Shown here: one piece after another, positions 14,238 to 15,488 of the stretch
Numbering within the stretch: position 1 is the first letter of the stretch
Layout: the number at the start of each line of letters is the position of its first letter
NCBI GenBank assembly: GCA_002478745.1
Contig: DLQI01000129.1
Span: 1 to 15,488 of the forward strand
Direction of reading: 5' to 3'
DNA: 15,488 nucleotides
From: Rhodobacteraceae bacterium UBA7436
Lineage (GTDB): Bacteria > Pseudomonadota > Alphaproteobacteria > Rhodobacterales > Rhodobacteraceae
Position numbers and translations under genes: made by a program
The notes under the pieces: generated by a model
Told to the model about the DNA's origin: nothing
Databases searched by the model: none
The model's input: the letters and a program-made list of their open reading frames with translations, nothing else

Positions 14238-14989
14238 CAGAGTTTCTCCAGTGTTTTGTCGAGCCAGCCAAGGAAGCCTTTGGCCTCTTGCGCTACTGGT
14301 TCAAGGAAGGGCGCAAGAACGTCAAATTCCGGCAACTCATCCTTGGGCCGTGGTGGCAGGTATTTATTTACAGGCTTGGTGCCTTGTTCTGGCATCAGGT
14401 CCATACCGCCGCGTTCTGCGACCAGTTTGGAAACGTCAGAGTTTTCGTCACCCAAGTCGCCAAAGTGACGCGCGCCTGATGGGCAGGTGCGTACGCAGGA
14501 TGGAATGCGGTCAACTTCTTCGAGGTTCTCATTGTAGATGCGGTCGACGCAGAGGGTGCATTTCTTCATCACGCCTTCGGCTTGATCCAGTTCACGTGCG
14601 CCGTAAGGGCAGGCCCATGCGCAAAGACCGCAACCGATGCAGTCTTGTTCATTAACGAGAACGATACCGTCTTCTTCGCGTTTGTAGCTGGCACCGGTTG
14701 GGCACACGGTGACGCAGGGTGCGTCTTCGCAGTGAAGGCAGGATTTGGGGAAGTGGATCAGCTGTGCGGCGGCTTCGTCGCCTGTTGGCTGGACTTCAAA
14801 GCTGTGGACACGGTTCAGGAAAGTACCTGAGTTGTCCGCGCCGTATGCGTTTTGATCTGACAGTGGAGCGCCGTAGTTTTCCGTGTTCCAACCTTTGCAC
14901 GAGATCACGCAAGCGTGGCAGCCGACACAGGTGTCGAGGTCAATGACGAGGCCAAGTTTCTTTTGGGTGAGGTTTGGTAGCGTGGTCAT
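14237..14989 (-). CDS. soeB: Four-cluster 4Fe-4S ferredoxin subunit, probable SoeB of sulfite dehydrogenase
   Basis: A 250-residue DmsB/NrfC-like electron-transfer subunit that wires the molybdenum subunit to the membrane anchor. All sixteen cluster ligands are visible: Cys21, 24, 27, 31; Cys84, 87, 92, 96; Cys117, 120, 123, 127; and Cys144, 147, 165, 169. The last set has the wide gap typical of this family. The C-terminal 60 residues (PVNKYLPPRPKDELPEF onward) are a tail beyond the cluster domain. There is no Tat or Sec signal, consistent with the cytoplasmic location described for SoeAB. ATG 14989 has GGAG nine bases upstream. It directly abuts the TAA of a 28-codon open frame and is followed by the overlapping anchor gene. 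The sulfite role is inferred from family and context; a DmsB-like role is possible. Confidence 0.87.
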   Translation of the reverse strand: MTTLPNLTQKKLGLVIDLDTCVGCHACVISCKGWNTENYGAPLSDQNAYGADNSGTFLNRVHSFEVQPTGDEAAAQLIHFPKSCLHCEDAPCVTVCPTGASYKREEDGIVLVNEQDCIGCGLCAWACPYGARELDQAEGVMKKCTLCVDRIYNENLEEVDRIPSCVRTCPSGARHFGDLGDENSDVSKLVAERGGMDLMPEQGTKPVNKYLPPRPKDELPEFDVLAPFLEPVAQEAKGFLGWLDKTLEKL

Positions 14990-15076
14990 TTATTGGCGCT
15001 CCGCTTGTTTGTTGGTGTCGACTGGGGCGCTGCCCCAGACCCCGGAGTTTAGTTGGTAAGATGAAGGGTTGGTCAT
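14990..15076 (-). CDS. Putative 28-residue microprotein between the soeA-like and soeB-like genes
   Basis: An unbroken 29-codon frame fills the gap between the two molybdoenzyme genes exactly. Its ATG (15074-15076) overlaps the upstream TGA as ATGA, and its TAA (14990-14992) touches the downstream ATG. AAGGTG lies five bases before the ATG, inside the last codons of the upstream gene, a plausible ribosome-binding site. The peptide begins MTNPSSYQLNSGVWGSAPVD and ends TNKQAERQ. It is polar, with no cysteine, no membrane helix and no export signal. I do not recognise a family. It could be a small accessory or assembly peptide, a translated coupling leader for soeB, or a chance frame across a hairpin element (15022-15038). 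Confidence 0.5.
   Translation of the reverse strand: MTNPSSYQLNSGVWGSAPVDTNKQAERQ
15022..15038. repeat. Perfect inverted repeat (CTGGGGC-GCT-GCCCCAG), REP-like
   Basis: A 7-bp GC-rich stem with a 3-base loop lies between the soeA-like and soeB-like coding regions, followed on the plus strand by ACCCCGGAGTTT. The wording resembles the short GGGGC-x-x-TGCCCC-x-x-ACCCC intergenic elements scattered through Rhodobacterales genomes. No T-run follows on the minus strand, so it is unlikely to be a terminator. It may stabilise or partly process the operon mRNA. Confidence 0.6.
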
Positions 15077-15488
15077 TTGCCCACCTTCCAAGCCAAGTCT
15101 TTTGGACCTTTGCCAACAGGAGATTTAATTGCGGGGAGGACCGGCTGTGATTCCGATGGTGGATCCGCTTTTTCGATTTTGACCTTGAGGTCGAACCAAG
15201 CGGCCTGACCTGTAATTGGGTCGGAGTTGGCCCAGCGAAGCCCATCGCCTTTTGGTGGCAGTAGTTCGTGGATCAAGTGATTTAGTAAGAACCCTTTGGT
15301 CACCTCGGGTGCGTCCTCTTCCAAGGCCCACGCACCTTTGCGTTTGCCGATGGCGTTCCACGTCCAGATTGTGTTTTCGTTCAGGGCTGCCATTTCAAGA
15401 ACAGGCACTGTGATCTCGCCGTGGGGCGATTTCACTTTGGCCCAATCACCATCTTTCAGGCCGTTGGTTTGCATCAGCTTGGTTGGCA
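15073..15488 (-). CDS. soeA: Molybdopterin oxidoreductase catalytic subunit, C-terminal 137 residues, probable SoeA
   Basis: The gene enters from the right edge, and only its last 137 residues are visible. NGLKDGDWAKVKSPHGEITV is the typical beta-barrel turn of the molybdopterin-dinucleotide-binding C-terminal domain of DMSO-reductase-family enzymes. The segment RWANSDPITGQAAWFDLKVK near the end fits the roseobacter SoeA/DmsA-like group. The enzyme would oxidise sulfite (or act on another oxo-transfer substrate) at a Mo-bis-MGD centre and pass electrons to the following ferredoxin subunit. The N-terminal 4Fe-4S motif, Mo ligand and any Tat signal are outside the window, so reaction and location cannot be confirmed. 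Its TGA overlaps the ATG of the small frame downstream. It is transcribed first in the operon. Confidence 0.85.
   Translation of the reverse strand, partial: PTKLMQTNGLKDGDWAKVKSPHGEITVPVLEMAALNENTIWTWNAIGKRKGAWALEEDAPEVTKGFLLNHLIHELLPPKGDGLRWANSDPITGQAAWFDLKVKIEKADPPSESQPVLPAIKSPVGKGPKDLAWKVGK

Noticed and set aside
1..15488. Search for CRISPR, insertion sequences, prophage genes, toxin-antitoxin pairs, tRNA and rRNA
   Set aside because: No spaced identical repeats, transposase or integrase motifs, or RNA gene signatures were found by reading; all genes fit a stable chromosomal backbone.

Overview
This is an ordinary-looking, densely coded chromosomal window from a heterotrophic alphaproteobacterium. 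It is most likely a marine Rhodobacterales (Roseobacter group) member of moderate GC, near 50% by eye. The assignment is an inference from protein style: a DmsABC/SoeABC-type molybdoenzyme operon, a roseobacter-like RppH, and an Nth that overlaps an adenosine kinase-like gene. I see no phage, insertion sequence, CRISPR array, tRNA or rRNA. No gap between genes exceeds about 130 bases.

Left part (1-4751): the first 28 codons of fadH run off the left edge on the minus strand, divergent from rppH (plus). A tight minus-strand operon follows, nth -> pfkB-type adenosine kinase -> GNAT acetyltransferase, with each stop overlapping the next start. Divergent from nth is an Ada-like fusion of an AraC-type helix-turn-helix and an O6-alkylguanine transferase, so two DNA-repair genes sit back to back. 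An OmpA-family lipoprotein with its own promoter and a good terminator closes the section.

Middle part (4752-11624): a GLOD5-type VOC protein (minus) and a MaoC-like/mesaconyl-CoA-hydratase-like protein (plus) start within about 30 bases of each other. Next is a divergent pair that looks like the two halves of the bifunctional tRNA-modification enzyme MnmC split into separate genes: an FAD-dependent oxidoreductase (minus) and the MnmD methyltransferase (plus). mnmD overlaps a DMT/EamA transporter by ATGA. The transporter ends inside the 3' end of a large Slt-type lytic transglycosylase on the other strand. Divergent from the transglycosylase is dapA, which ends in a strong terminator. DapA supplies lysine and diaminopimelate, so it feeds the same cell-wall polymer that the transglycosylase cleaves.

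Right part (11625-15488): after a short spacer with an 11-bp periodic GTCGG-like motif come a LysR-type regulator (minus) and a divergent SAM-dependent methyltransferase (plus). The region between them is rich in palindromes and repeats. At the right edge is a minus-strand operon for a quinone-linked molybdoenzyme, probably sulfite dehydrogenase SoeABC: the C-terminus of the catalytic subunit, a four-cluster ferredoxin subunit and a DmsC-like membrane anchor.

The most novel observation is in the gap between the soeA-like and soeB-like genes. A 28-codon open frame fills it exactly. Its ATG overlaps the soeA stop (ATGA), its TAA directly abuts the soeB ATG, and a purine-rich ribosome-binding site precedes it. 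I found no clear new defence or mobile system. The other observations are gene splits, start-site puzzles and candidate operators.
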